Of a stretch of 64,000 bases of DNA, positions 1 through 6,827 are shown in pieces. Origin of the DNA: Promicromonospora panici (lineage in GTDB: Bacteria; Actinomycetota; Actinomycetes; Actinomycetales; Cellulomonadaceae); NCBI RefSeq assembly GCF_900608595.1, contig NZ_UWYY01000010.1, positions 182,231 through 246,230 on the forward strand, read 5' to 3'. The notes under the pieces are model-generated. The model was not told the DNA's origin and did no database searches. It saw only the letters and a list, made by a program, of their open reading frames with translations. How positions within the stretch are numbered: the stretch's first letter is position 1; every line of letters starts with the position of its first letter. Both the position numbers and the translations under genes were made by a program.

Positions 1-999
1 GAGCCCAACGAGCACTTCAAGTACACGAACATCGGTTACAGCCTGCTCGGCGTCATCATCGAGCAGGTCACCGGCAAGACGTACGACGAGGTCGCGCGCA
101 CCGCCGTGATCGAGCCCCTGGGCCTGACCCGGACCGGGACCGAGCTGGACCCCGCCCGCGCCGCCGAGTACGCGGCCGGCCACACCGGCCGCATCACGCA
201 CGAGGACGCCCGCCACGTCGTCCCGCACGTCGACACCCGCGCCATGGCCGCCGCCACCGGCTGGTACTCGACCGCGCTCGAGATGCTCCGCTACGGTGCC
301 ACGCACGTGTTCGGCGACACCACGCTGATCAGCGACGCCAGCAAGCGCATCATGCAGCGCGAGGAGTCCCGCGTCGTGGTGCGCGGCAAGGAGCTCGGCC
401 GGTACGGCGTCGGCATGGGGATCGGCAAGATCGGGGACCGCGAGGTCGTCGGGCACTCGGGCGGTTACCCCGGGCACATCACCCGCACCTACATCGACCC
501 CGTCGACGGGCTCGTCGTCTCCTCCCTGACCAACTCCGTCGACGGCAAGGCCGAGCAGATCGCCGTCGGTGTGCTTCAGCTGATCGACCTGGCGCTCGCG
601 GCCGCGGAGGAAGTAGCGGCCTCTGGTTCCGGCTCCGGCGTCGACGCCGGGAAGGGGGCGGACGGCGATCCGGTGCCGCCCATCCCTGCGGACGCGCCCT
701 TCGGGCGCTTCGCCAACCTGTGGGGCGTGTCCGACGTCGTGGACCTCGGCGGGATCGTGCACGTGATCAACCCGCGCGCGGCGGAGCCGGCGGAGGTCGC
801 GCAGCGGTTCGTCGTGTCCGACGGCCGGCTGGTGCACGAGTCTGTCCCCGGGTTCGGCACGGTCGGCGAGCCGGTCCAGGTCGAGCGGGACGCCGACGGC
901 GCCGTCGTCTCCGCTCGGATCGGGGCCTTGACGTCGTGGCCGGTAGAAGAGTTCCGGGCGCGGGCTGCCGAAGCCGTGCTGAGCCGGCGAGCGATGTAG
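1..999 (+). CDS. beta-lactamase-fold serine hydrolase, C-terminal part (partial)
   Basis: The reading frame is open from base 1, so the N-terminus lies outside the window. The visible 332 residues start with a YTN box (Y8) followed by GYSLLG, the second catalytic motif of class C beta-lactamase/PBP-type hydrolases. They carry HSGGYPGH near residue 153, which matches the KTG-equivalent HxG motif. The Ser-x-x-Lys nucleophile motif should lie upstream. After residue 200 a Gly/Ser/Asp-rich linker leads into a beta-rich tail of about 90 residues, common as an accessory domain in this family. Substrate cannot be told; esterase, D-amino peptidase and beta-lactamase activities all occur in the family. 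It ends 29 bp before a strong palindrome. Confidence 0.85.
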   Translation, partial: EPNEHFKYTNIGYSLLGVIIEQVTGKTYDEVARTAVIEPLGLTRTGTELDPARAAEYAAGHTGRITHEDARHVVPHVDTRAMAAATGWYSTALEMLRYGATHVFGDTTLISDASKRIMQREESRVVVRGKELGRYGVGMGIGKIGDREVVGHSGGYPGHITRTYIDPVDGLVVSSLTNSVDGKAEQIAVGVLQLIDLALAAAEEVAASGSGSGVDAGKGADGDPVPPIPADAPFGRFANLWGVSDVVDLGGIVHVINPRAAEPAEVAQRFVVSDGRLVHESVPGFGTVGEPVQVERDADGAVVSARIGALTSWPVEEFRARAAEAVLSRRAM

Positions 1000-1027
1000 G
1001 TCCGGGGAAGTGGTTACTGCCCGGGGT

Positions 1028-1066
1028 GGGTAACGGGCAGGTAGCACTGCTACCTGTCCGTTACCC
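1028..1066. terminator. 39-bp palindrome between convergent genes
   Basis: Two 19-base arms (1028-1046 and 1048-1066) pair around a single central base with one G-T wobble. It lies between the end of the hydrolase gene on the plus strand and the end of the DUF6232 gene on the minus strand, so a bidirectional terminator is the simplest reading. There is no T-tract, which is usual for actinobacterial terminators. With only one unpaired base a tight hairpin is strained, so a protein-binding palindrome is also possible. Confidence 0.55.
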
Positions 1067-1147
1067 CGTCCCGGGTACTTGGTTCCCGGAGCGAAAATGG
1101 CCCGGACGCGTGGCCCTTCCCCGCAGGCCCTCGCACGTGTTGTCTCG

Positions 1148-1675
1148 CTAGCCGCCGTTGATCGAGGCCGCGTTGCCCTCGCCGCCGATGTTGATCGCGT
1201 TGTTGGACCCGAGATGGATCTGGGGTCCGCGATACGTCGCGTCCTGCTGCGCGCGGTTGGCATCGTTCTGGACCCGGTCCAGGGGATCCCGCGTCCAGCT
1301 GCTCAGCACCACCGCGACGCGGCCACCCATCCGGATGTGGAGCTCGTACCAGATCTTGCGTGATCCGCGGCGCGCGAGGATGTAGACGAGGACGCCCGCA
1401 GCGATGAGCACGCACCCGACCGTCACGACCCCGGCCGGCGTCAGGTCGGGCACCACGGCGATGACCACGTTCCCCCCGAACACGAGCACGAGGCCGGCCA
1501 GGATGGACAGCCTGGCCAGGAACTTCGCGAACCCGTGGGTGGAGCGGGGCGGCCGCTTCCACCAGCTCTCCATACCCTCGATGTGCTGGACGGAGTACGA
1601 GCTGCCGCCCACCCAGAGCAGACCGTCCGCAACCTGCACGGTGAGGTTCACGGGCGGCTTGCTGTCCTGGCTCAC
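1148..1675 (-). CDS. DUF6232-like two-helix membrane protein with RHIM-like C-terminal tail
   Basis: The 175-residue protein has a beta-rich N-terminal part (about 9-35, with LLWVGGSSYSVQHI), two adjacent membrane helices (about 50-72 and 78-100), a second small beta region (YELHIRMGGRVAVVL) and a C-terminal tail. That order fits DUF6232 proteins, whose function is unknown. The tail at residues 152-175 contains IHLGSNNAINIGG and is rich in Asn, Gly and Ile. Its spacing resembles the RHIM amyloid motif (I-Q-I-G-x-x-N-x-M). The upstream gene carries the same NAINIGG string near its N-terminus, and the two genes overlap by 4 bases (ATGA), so they are translationally coupled. A partnership through the shared motif is inference. 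Confidence 0.7.
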   Translation of the reverse strand: MSQDSKPPVNLTVQVADGLLWVGGSSYSVQHIEGMESWWKRPPRSTHGFAKFLARLSILAGLVLVFGGNVVIAVVPDLTPAGVVTVGCVLIAAGVLVYILARRGSRKIWYELHIRMGGRVAVVLSSWTRDPLDRVQNDANRAQQDATYRGPQIHLGSNNAINIGGEGNAASINGG

Positions 1676-2025
1676 AGGCCGAGCGCCTTCATCGCATCGC
1701 CGACGGCCTTGGCGGCGCCTGCGGCCAGGGTTGTCGTGCCGCTCAGCCCGTCGATGAACGAACGCGCCAGCGTCAGCTTGCGACCGAGGCGCGCCGAGTC
1801 GTGCGCCGGAACCTGCGCGATCTCTTCGGCCACCTCGTCGAGCACCGCACGGTCGCTCTCCGGGACCTGCGTCGCCAGGGCACGTATCGCCTCGACGGCG
1901 GCGATCAGCTCGCTGGGTGCGACGCCGCTCGAGTAGTTCGTCACGCGCGCGGTGTTGCCGGAGCCGCCGATGTTGATGGCATTGCCGGAACCAGCGGTGA
2001 AGCTGTTTTCCGAGATGTTGTTCAA
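1672..2025 (-). CDS. small helical protein with N-terminal RHIM-like Gly/Asn motif
   Basis: The 117-residue protein has no signal peptide or membrane segment. Residues 9-24 read FTAGSGNAINIGGSGN, matching the tail of the DUF6232-like protein encoded directly downstream. The rest (about 37-117) looks alpha-helical (ELIAAVEAIRALATQV, AVLDEVAEEIAQV), ending in a Gly/Ala-rich segment. The stop codon overlaps the next start as ATGA. A terminal amyloid-like motif joined to a helical domain is the arrangement of bacterial adaptor/effector pairs with amyloid signalling motifs. No enzymatic residues are visible and I do not recognise a named family. Confidence 0.65.
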   Translation of the reverse strand: MNNISENSFTAGSGNAINIGGSGNTARVTNYSSGVAPSELIAAVEAIRALATQVPESDRAVLDEVAEEIAQVPAHDSARLGRKLTLARSFIDGLSGTTTLAAGAAKAVGDAMKALGL

Positions 2026-2200
2026 GGGCTTATTCCTCTGCTGTGTCAGCGGGACAGTCGACAGGAGCTGGGCACACGACGAACAGAGCTAGATCTTTCC
2101 AGATCTCGAAGGGCCGAGGGGCGAAAGAGCGCCGGAGGCGGGCGAAAATCTTGCCTGCGTGCTGAGGCCGCGCTGAGCCGCCGAGACACCCCGGCCCCGG

Positions 2201-2206
2201 TAACGT
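2201..2206 (+). promoter_or_regulatory. -10 element, leaderless start of the metallopeptidase
   Basis: TAACGT fits the actinobacterial -10 pattern TAnnnT and lies exactly 6 bases before the GTG at 2213. No Shine-Dalgarno sequence is present in between. Transcription starting at the GTG would give a leaderless mRNA. Confidence 0.5.
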
Positions 2207-2212
2207 TGCAGC

Positions 2213-3103
2213 GTGACTTTCAACGAGGGCGGGCAGTTCGAGGGCGGCCGGGTCCGCAAGGGCGGCGGACGCCGCGGCGCCGTCGCCGTGGGTGGCGGAG
2301 GCGGCGTCGTGCTCGTCATCGCGCTGGTGTACATGCTGCTGACCGGCAACAGCCCGCAGGACATCCTCGGCGGCGCCACGTCCGACGGCGGCAGCCAGGG
2401 CGAGACGGGCTACATCGGAGACTGCACGGCCGAGGAGGCCAACACGGACCCCGAGTGCCGCCTGAACGCCGCGGTCCAGTCGCTCGACGCGTACTGGGTG
2501 ACGACCCTCCCGGAGCAGGGCGGGGTCGAGTACCAGGAACCCGGGGTCGTGAGCTTCACCGAAGCCGTGGACACCGGCTGCGGCTCGGCGACGTCGGCCA
2601 CGGGGCCGTTCTACTGCCCCGCCGACGCCACCGTGTACGAGGACCTCGCGTTCTACGACCAGCTGTCCAGCCAGTTCGGGGCCGAGGGCGGGCCGCTGGC
2701 CGAGATGTACGTGACGGCGCACGAGTTCGGGCACCACATCGAGAACCAGCTGGGGCTGTTCGAGCGGGCGGACCGGTCGGGCACCGGGCCGGAGTCCGAC
2801 TCGGTGCGGATCGAGCTGATGGCCGACTGCCTCGCCGGGATGTGGGCGGGCACCGCCGCGACCACCGAGGACCCGGACACGGGCGTCCCGTTCCTCGAAC
2901 CGATCACGCGGGATGAGCTGGAGCAGGCGCTCTCGGCCGCGGCCGCCGTCGGCGACGACAACATCCAGCGGCGCTCCGGCGGCGATGTGAACCCCGAGGC
3001 GTTCTCCCACGGCTCCAGCGAGCAGCGCGTCCGGTGGTTCACCATCGGCTACGAGGGCGGCACCATCCAGGACTGCAATGCGCTGGACGCGTCCCGCCTC
3101 TGA
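2213..3103 (+). CDS. ypfJ: neutral zinc metallopeptidase, YpfJ family
   Basis: The 296-residue protein has a Gly/Arg-rich cytoplasmic N-terminus, one membrane helix (about 23-42) and an extracytoplasmic catalytic domain. The zinc site HEFGHHIE is at residues 170-177 and a downstream RIELMADCLAG segment supplies the expected third acidic ligand near residue 201. This layout is that of the YpfJ/KPN_02809 metallopeptidases, whose substrates are not established. The four cysteines in the ectodomain could form disulfides. The GTG start is chosen because a -10 element sits 6 bases upstream and the N-terminal GGRRG-TM pattern begins right there. The thr leader follows 15 bp after the stop. Confidence 0.9.
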   Translation: MTFNEGGQFEGGRVRKGGGRRGAVAVGGGGGVVLVIALVYMLLTGNSPQDILGGATSDGGSQGETGYIGDCTAEEANTDPECRLNAAVQSLDAYWVTTLPEQGGVEYQEPGVVSFTEAVDTGCGSATSATGPFYCPADATVYEDLAFYDQLSSQFGAEGGPLAEMYVTAHEFGHHIENQLGLFERADRSGTGPESDSVRIELMADCLAGMWAGTAATTEDPDTGVPFLEPITRDELEQALSAAAAVGDDNIQRRSGGDVNPEAFSHGSSEQRVRWFTIGYEGGTIQDCNALDASRL

Positions 3104-3112
3104 GGCTACGGT
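3084..3112 (+). promoter_or_regulatory. promoter of the threonine leader/thrS unit
   Basis: TGGACG at 3084-3089 (4 of 6 match to TTGACA) and TACGGT at 3107-3112 (TAnnnT) are separated by exactly 17 bases. The -10 ends 6 bases before the ATG at 3119, so the leader peptide would be translated from a leaderless transcript. The -35 lies inside the end of the metallopeptidase gene. Confidence 0.6.
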
Positions 3113-3118
3113 GCTGGC

Positions 3119-3169
3119 ATGCACCTCAGCGCACGCACGACGACGCCGGACCCCTCCGGCGCGCGCTGA
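3119..3169 (+). CDS. threonine leader peptide (attenuation control of thrS)
   Basis: A 16-codon ORF encodes MHLSARTTTPDPSGAR. It contains three consecutive ACG threonine codons (3137-3145) and lies 91 bp upstream of a threonyl-tRNA synthetase gene, with a terminator hairpin in between. This is the layout of ribosome-mediated attenuation. Directly after the Thr codons, 3145-3160 can form a 6-bp hairpin (GCCGGA/TCCGGC). The CTCCGG at 3154-3159 can instead pair with CCGGAG at 3193-3198 inside the terminator stem, acting as an antiterminator when the ribosome stalls on Thr codons. The start is set by the -10 element 6 bases upstream. Confidence 0.7.
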   Translation: MHLSARTTTPDPSGAR

Positions 3170-3187
3170 CCCTGCACTTCAGCAACC

Positions 3188-3216
3188 AGGCCCCGGAGCT
3201 CGCTCCGGGGCCTTTG
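3188..3216 (+). terminator. attenuator terminator before thrS
   Basis: A perfect 11-bp GC-rich stem (AGGCCCCGGAG with CTCCGGGGCCT) with a 4-base CTCG loop is followed by TT. It lies between the Thr leader peptide and thrS. Its left arm overlaps the sequence that can pair with the leader region, as expected for an attenuator rather than a plain gene-end terminator. Confidence 0.65.
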
Positions 3217-3260
3217 CCGTGTTCGGCGCCGGGGCAGCTCCTCTCTCGAAGGAGTAACCG

Positions 3261-4652
3261 ATGAACGTCCCCGCACCGCACCACCGCCCGGCTGAAGCGC
3301 CGCACCATGCTGAGCCCGTCGAGGGGCACCGTCCCGAGCCGGCCGACGGGCGCCGTCCCGAGCCTGTCGAAGGGTCGGCCCTCGACCATCGCGAGCTCGG
3401 CCGCGAGATGCGGATCTTCGACTCGAGCCCGCTGGTCGGCCCCGGTCTGCCGCTGTGGCTGCCGGCGGGCGCCGCCGTCCGATACGAGCTGGAGCAGTAC
3501 GCGCGCGAGGTCGCGCTGCGCACCGGCTGCGAGCCCGTGTACTCGCCGGTGCTCGGCAAGCGCTCGCTCTTCGAGCGGTCGGGCCACTGGGCCAAGTTCG
3601 CGGACGACATGTTCCCGCCCATGTCGCTCGGCTCCGGCCCGGACGGCGAGCCCGACGCCGACCCGCTCGTGCTGCGCCCCGCCAACTGCCCCCACCACGC
3701 GCAGATCTACGCGTCCGAGCCGCGCTCGTACCGCGACCTGCCCGTGCGCTACTCGGAGATCGGGTCGATGTTCCGCGCAGAGCGGTCCGGCGTTCTGTCG
3801 GGCCTGAGCCGCGTGCGGCAGATCAGCCTCGACGACGTGCACGTCTTCTGCCGCCCGGACCAGGTCGAGGCGGAGGTGCGCACCGCCCTGGTCGCGATCC
3901 TGGAGGTGCTCGAGACCCTGGGCATCGAGGTGTCGTACCTGCGCCTGTCGGGCCGGGACGACTCGGACAAGTGGCTGGGCGCGCCTGAGCAGTGGGCCGC
4001 GGCGGAGGAGGCTTTGCGCGCGGCGCTCGACGACGTCGCCGCCGGGCTGGACTGGCACGCGGAGCCGGGTGAGGCGGCGTTCTACGGGCCCAAGATCGAC
4101 GTCCAGGTGCTCGACGCACGCGGCCATGAGGAGAGCGTGGCGACCGTGCAGATCGACTTCAACCAGCCGGAGCGGTTCGACCTGGCCTACGTGGCCGCCT
4201 CGGGCGAGCGGGAGCGGGTGGTCATGATCCACCGCGGCACCCTCGGGGCGATGGAGCGGATGGTCGCGTTCCTCCTGGAGCGGCACGGCGGACGTCTGCC
4301 GTTCTGGCTCGCGCCGGTGCAGGTGTGCCTCCTGCCGGTGTCGGGCCCTTCGACCGGCTCAGGAGGGCGCGACGAGCCGGGCGTCCAAGAGATCGACGAG
4401 CTGGCCGCCGACCTGCGCGGCCGTGGCCTGCGGGTGCGCGTGGAGCGGGACGGGTCGCTGGGCAACCGGATCAGGCTGTCCCGGCAGCGGCGGGACGCCT
4501 TGCTCGGGGTGCTGGGCCCGCGCGAGGTCGAGGCGGGGGTGCTCGCCGTGACCGACCCGGCGTCGGGCGCGAAGGCCTCGGTGCCGCTCGCGGAGCTGGG
4601 CGACCGGCTCGCGGCGGCGGCGCGGAGCAGGGCGCGGCGGGTCGAGTTCTGA
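3261..4652 (+). CDS. thrS: threonyl-tRNA synthetase lacking TGS and editing domains
   Basis: It charges tRNA-Thr. The 463-residue protein contains only the class II catalytic core and the anticodon-binding domain (about 352-455); usual bacterial ThrRS is about 640 residues with N-terminal TGS and editing domains. Zinc-binding residues are kept: Cys in NCPHH (about 142), His in DDVH (about 193) and His in MIHRG (about 323). Motif 2 (FRAERSGVLSGLSRVRQ) and motif 3 (GTLGAMERM) are intact. Residues 17-37 are a low-complexity insert of 24-bp repeats (EPVEG), and a second short insert (GPSTGSGG) interrupts the start of the anticodon-binding domain. The ATG has a strong GAAGGAG. It is probably a second, threonine-regulated synthetase; a full-length one would be expected elsewhere. 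Confidence 0.9.
   Translation: MNVPAPHHRPAEAPHHAEPVEGHRPEPADGRRPEPVEGSALDHRELGREMRIFDSSPLVGPGLPLWLPAGAAVRYELEQYAREVALRTGCEPVYSPVLGKRSLFERSGHWAKFADDMFPPMSLGSGPDGEPDADPLVLRPANCPHHAQIYASEPRSYRDLPVRYSEIGSMFRAERSGVLSGLSRVRQISLDDVHVFCRPDQVEAEVRTALVAILEVLETLGIEVSYLRLSGRDDSDKWLGAPEQWAAAEEALRAALDDVAAGLDWHAEPGEAAFYGPKIDVQVLDARGHEESVATVQIDFNQPERFDLAYVAASGERERVVMIHRGTLGAMERMVAFLLERHGGRLPFWLAPVQVCLLPVSGPSTGSGGRDEPGVQEIDELAADLRGRGLRVRVERDGSLGNRIRLSRQRRDALLGVLGPREVEAGVLAVTDPASGAKASVPLAELGDRLAAAARSRARRVEF
3312..3374. repeat. 24-bp tandem repeat inside thrS
   Basis: Three units with a 24-base period begin at 3312, 3336 and 3360. Each carries a variant of GAGCCTGTCGAAGGG and encodes EPVEG, EPADG, EPVEG. They lie before the conserved catalytic core and look like an insertion or expansion of a dispersed GTCGAGCCTGTCGA-type element. 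Confidence 0.6.
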
Positions 4653-4655
4653 GCG

Positions 4656-4679
4656 GGTCTCGACAGGCTCGACCAGCGG
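4656..4679. repeat. dispersed GTCTCGACAGGCTCGACC-type element
   Basis: This element directly follows the thrS stop. The inverted core is found again at 27836-27856, and related versions lie inside coding sequence at 3312-3374, 4346-4363 and 24974-24997. Confidence 0.5.
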
Positions 4680-4718
4680 TGGGGCGGGTCGGCCAGTTGT
4701 AGGGCGTGGGCGGTGGGG

Positions 4719-5423
4719 TCAGCTGACCCAGGTGCGGCGGTCGCGCGCCGCCAGGTGCACGATCTCGAGCTCGCGCTCGGTGAGCATCGGCCGGCGGCTC
4801 TCGAGCCACGGTACGAGCTCGTCGGTGGTCAGCACCTCGACGTCGTCGCGCGGCCCGACGACCCGCGGCTGGTCGGACCGGACGAACACGATCAGCGCCT
4901 GCACGGTGATCGGCACCCGGGTGGCCCGGCCCAGGATCTCCTGGGTGCGGCGGGCGGCGTCCCGGGCGGCGTCGGCGGTCACGTCCTGCGTGGGCCGGTA
5001 CACGGTCTGGACGACGAAGACCCCGGCCGGCCCGATCACGACCTGGTCGAGCTCGAGGGCGCCGACCGGCGGCCCCGAGCCTGCCGTGGGGCGCTGTCCC
5101 GCGCGGGTCGCGGGGGCGGACCGGACCGACTGGATGACGCGCCACACGGGGCGCTGGGCCACGAGGTCCCACAGCTCCCTGGCGGAGGCGCGCGCCCCGG
5201 CGATGCGGCGGCTGAGCGCGCGATGCTGCGGGTCGTACTGCCCGCGCAGCCGGCCACGCACCAGGGACGCGAAGTGCTTGCGCCGGTACGCGCGTCGCTG
5301 GGCGAGCAGGTGCATGGCGGGTCGGTTGTTGGTCAGGTCATCACCGCGGGCCAGTCGGCCGGTGCGGAGATTCGGCAGTGCGTCGGCGACGGTGACGGGA
5401 ACGCTCGGTGAGTCAGTGCCCAT
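4719..5423 (-). CDS. nuclease-related (NERD-like) domain protein
   Basis: The 234-residue soluble protein has a basic helical N-terminal half and a C-terminal restriction-endonuclease-like fold. The segment ELDQVVIGPAGVFVVQTVYRP (about 138-158) matches the NERD core strand pattern hDhvvhGPxGhfhhEtK. The usual catalytic Glu-x-Lys is replaced by QTV, so nuclease activity is doubtful. The remaining core (TQEILGR, VQALIVFV, VEVLTTDELVPWL) is typical of NERD proteins. It is convergent with thrS, and the next gene in its own direction upstream is unrelated. No role can be given. Confidence 0.7.
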   Translation of the reverse strand: MGTDSPSVPVTVADALPNLRTGRLARGDDLTNNRPAMHLLAQRRAYRRKHFASLVRGRLRGQYDPQHRALSRRIAGARASARELWDLVAQRPVWRVIQSVRSAPATRAGQRPTAGSGPPVGALELDQVVIGPAGVFVVQTVYRPTQDVTADAARDAARRTQEILGRATRVPITVQALIVFVRSDQPRVVGPRDDVEVLTTDELVPWLESRRPMLTERELEIVHLAARDRRTWVS

Positions 5424-5522
5424 GAGCGGACCGTACGTCGGACGACCAAGACCCGCGCGTTCTGGCGGTAAAGCAGGGCGAAGGGAGCGGTTTGTCGGAT
5501 TTAGTGCCGGATATCGTGCCCA

Positions 5523-6731
5523 TCATCCGAGGTTCTGTGTCGCCGGGAACGCCCGGCGGGCCACCAGCACCACGACCAGCGCCGCCACGACGAGCGCCGC
5601 GCCGGTGTACGGCACGGCGGCGAGACCGGCGCCGTCGAGCACGAGGGCCCCGAGCGCCGCGCCGCCGCCGATCCCGATGTTGGCGGTGGAGTTGACGAGC
5701 GCCCCGACGAGGTCGGGCGAGGCACCGCGCGTGCGGATGGCCGCTGTCTGGAAGACGGCGGCAACCGCGCCGAAGCCGATGCTCCAGACCGCCGCGGCGG
5801 CGAGCGTGCCGACCGTGCCGGGAAAGGCGAGGCCGAGCGCGAGGATGCCGCCGGCGACGACGGCGAGGGTCACGATCGTGGTCTGCCGGGGCCGGACGTC
5901 GAGCCGGGCGGCGGCGTACCAGGCCCCGATCAGGCCGAGCGCGCCGATCAGCAGCAGCGCCGGGCCGAGCGCGGCGGTGGCGAGCCCGGCCGCCAGGAGC
6001 AGCACGGACACATAGGTGTAGACGGTGTAGTGGCCGAGGTAGGCGAGCGCGTTCGCCGTCGTCACGCTGGCGAGGGCGGTGCGGCGGGCGCCGCGGGCGG
6101 CGTCGTCCGGGGGAGCGCCGCCGCCCGGTACGGACGGCAGGAGCAGCGCCGTGAGCACCCCGGCGAGTGCGCACGCGCCGGCCAGCACCAGGAACGCCGT
6201 CCGCCAGCCGACGGCGGTGCCGAGCGACGTCGACAGCGGGACCCCGAGGACGAACCCGGCCGACGCGCCCAGCGTGACCAGCGCCAGGGCGCGCCCGGCG
6301 AGGTGGGGGCGCACCAGGCGCGACGCGTACCCGATGCTCACGGAGAAGAAGACGGCGTGGGACGCCCCGCCCAGCGCCCGGGCCGTCGCGACGAGGGCGA
6401 ACGTGGGCGCGAGCGCGACGATCACGTTGCTCAGGGTGTAGATCGCGAGGGCGGCGAGCAGGACCGTCTTGCGCGGCAGCCGCCGGGTGGCCGACGTCAG
6501 CGGCAGGGCGAGCGCCGCGACCATGAACGCGTACGCCGTGACGAGCAGCCCCGCGACGCCCTCGGAGACGGAGAGGTCCGCGCTGATCAGGGGGAGCAGC
6601 CCGACCGGGACGAGCTCGGTGGTGATCGCGACGAACGTGGCGAGGGCCAGCGCGAACAGCCCGCCGCCCGCGTCGCGCACGTCGCCGACCTGCCAGTTCG
6701 AACGCACCCGCGCTGCACACATGCCCCCCAT
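5523..6731 (-). CDS. MFS exporter, DHA1 drug/sugar efflux type
   Basis: The 402-residue protein has 12 predicted membrane helices. Helix 1 carries FVAITTELVPVGLLPLIS and the 2-3 loop carries TRRLPRKTVLLAA, both usual for the AraJ/drug-proton antiporter-1 branch (typical length 390-410). The Arg-Ala-Leu-x-G of helix 4 (ATARALGGASHAVFF) is present. A longer frame reaches 6812 but would run through a 28-bp hairpin, so an internal ATG (6731, or 6722) is preferred. The substrate cannot be told; the secreted GH43 gene upstream might suggest a sugar, but an independent role is equally likely. Confidence 0.85.
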   Translation of the reverse strand: MGGMCAARVRSNWQVGDVRDAGGGLFALALATFVAITTELVPVGLLPLISADLSVSEGVAGLLVTAYAFMVAALALPLTSATRRLPRKTVLLAALAIYTLSNVIVALAPTFALVATARALGGASHAVFFSVSIGYASRLVRPHLAGRALALVTLGASAGFVLGVPLSTSLGTAVGWRTAFLVLAGACALAGVLTALLLPSVPGGGAPPDDAARGARRTALASVTTANALAYLGHYTVYTYVSVLLLAAGLATAALGPALLLIGALGLIGAWYAAARLDVRPRQTTIVTLAVVAGGILALGLAFPGTVGTLAAAAVWSIGFGAVAAVFQTAAIRTRGASPDLVGALVNSTANIGIGGGAALGALVLDGAGLAAVPYTGAALVVAALVVVLVARRAFPATQNLG

Positions 6732-6750
6732 CCTGACACCCGCCCCGCCC

Positions 6751-6814
6751 CGTTGAGTGCTGGCTATTTGCGCCGTCGAAGCGTTCCGACGGCGCAAATA
6801 GCCCGCACTCAACG
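6751..6814. terminator. 28-bp-stem hairpin downstream of the GH43 gene
   Basis: Arms 6751-6778 and 6787-6814 pair at 27 of 28 positions around an 8-base loop. It begins 13 bp after the GH43 stop on the minus strand and separates it from the MFS start, so it is a likely intrinsic terminator. It is not related to the TTGGTTGTG repeat family. Confidence 0.75.
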
Positions 6815-6827
6815 GTCTGGCGAGGGG

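Noticed and set aside
6732..6812. N-terminal extension of the MFS protein to 6812
   Set aside because: It would be encoded by the terminator hairpin of the GH43 gene and adds no membrane segment.
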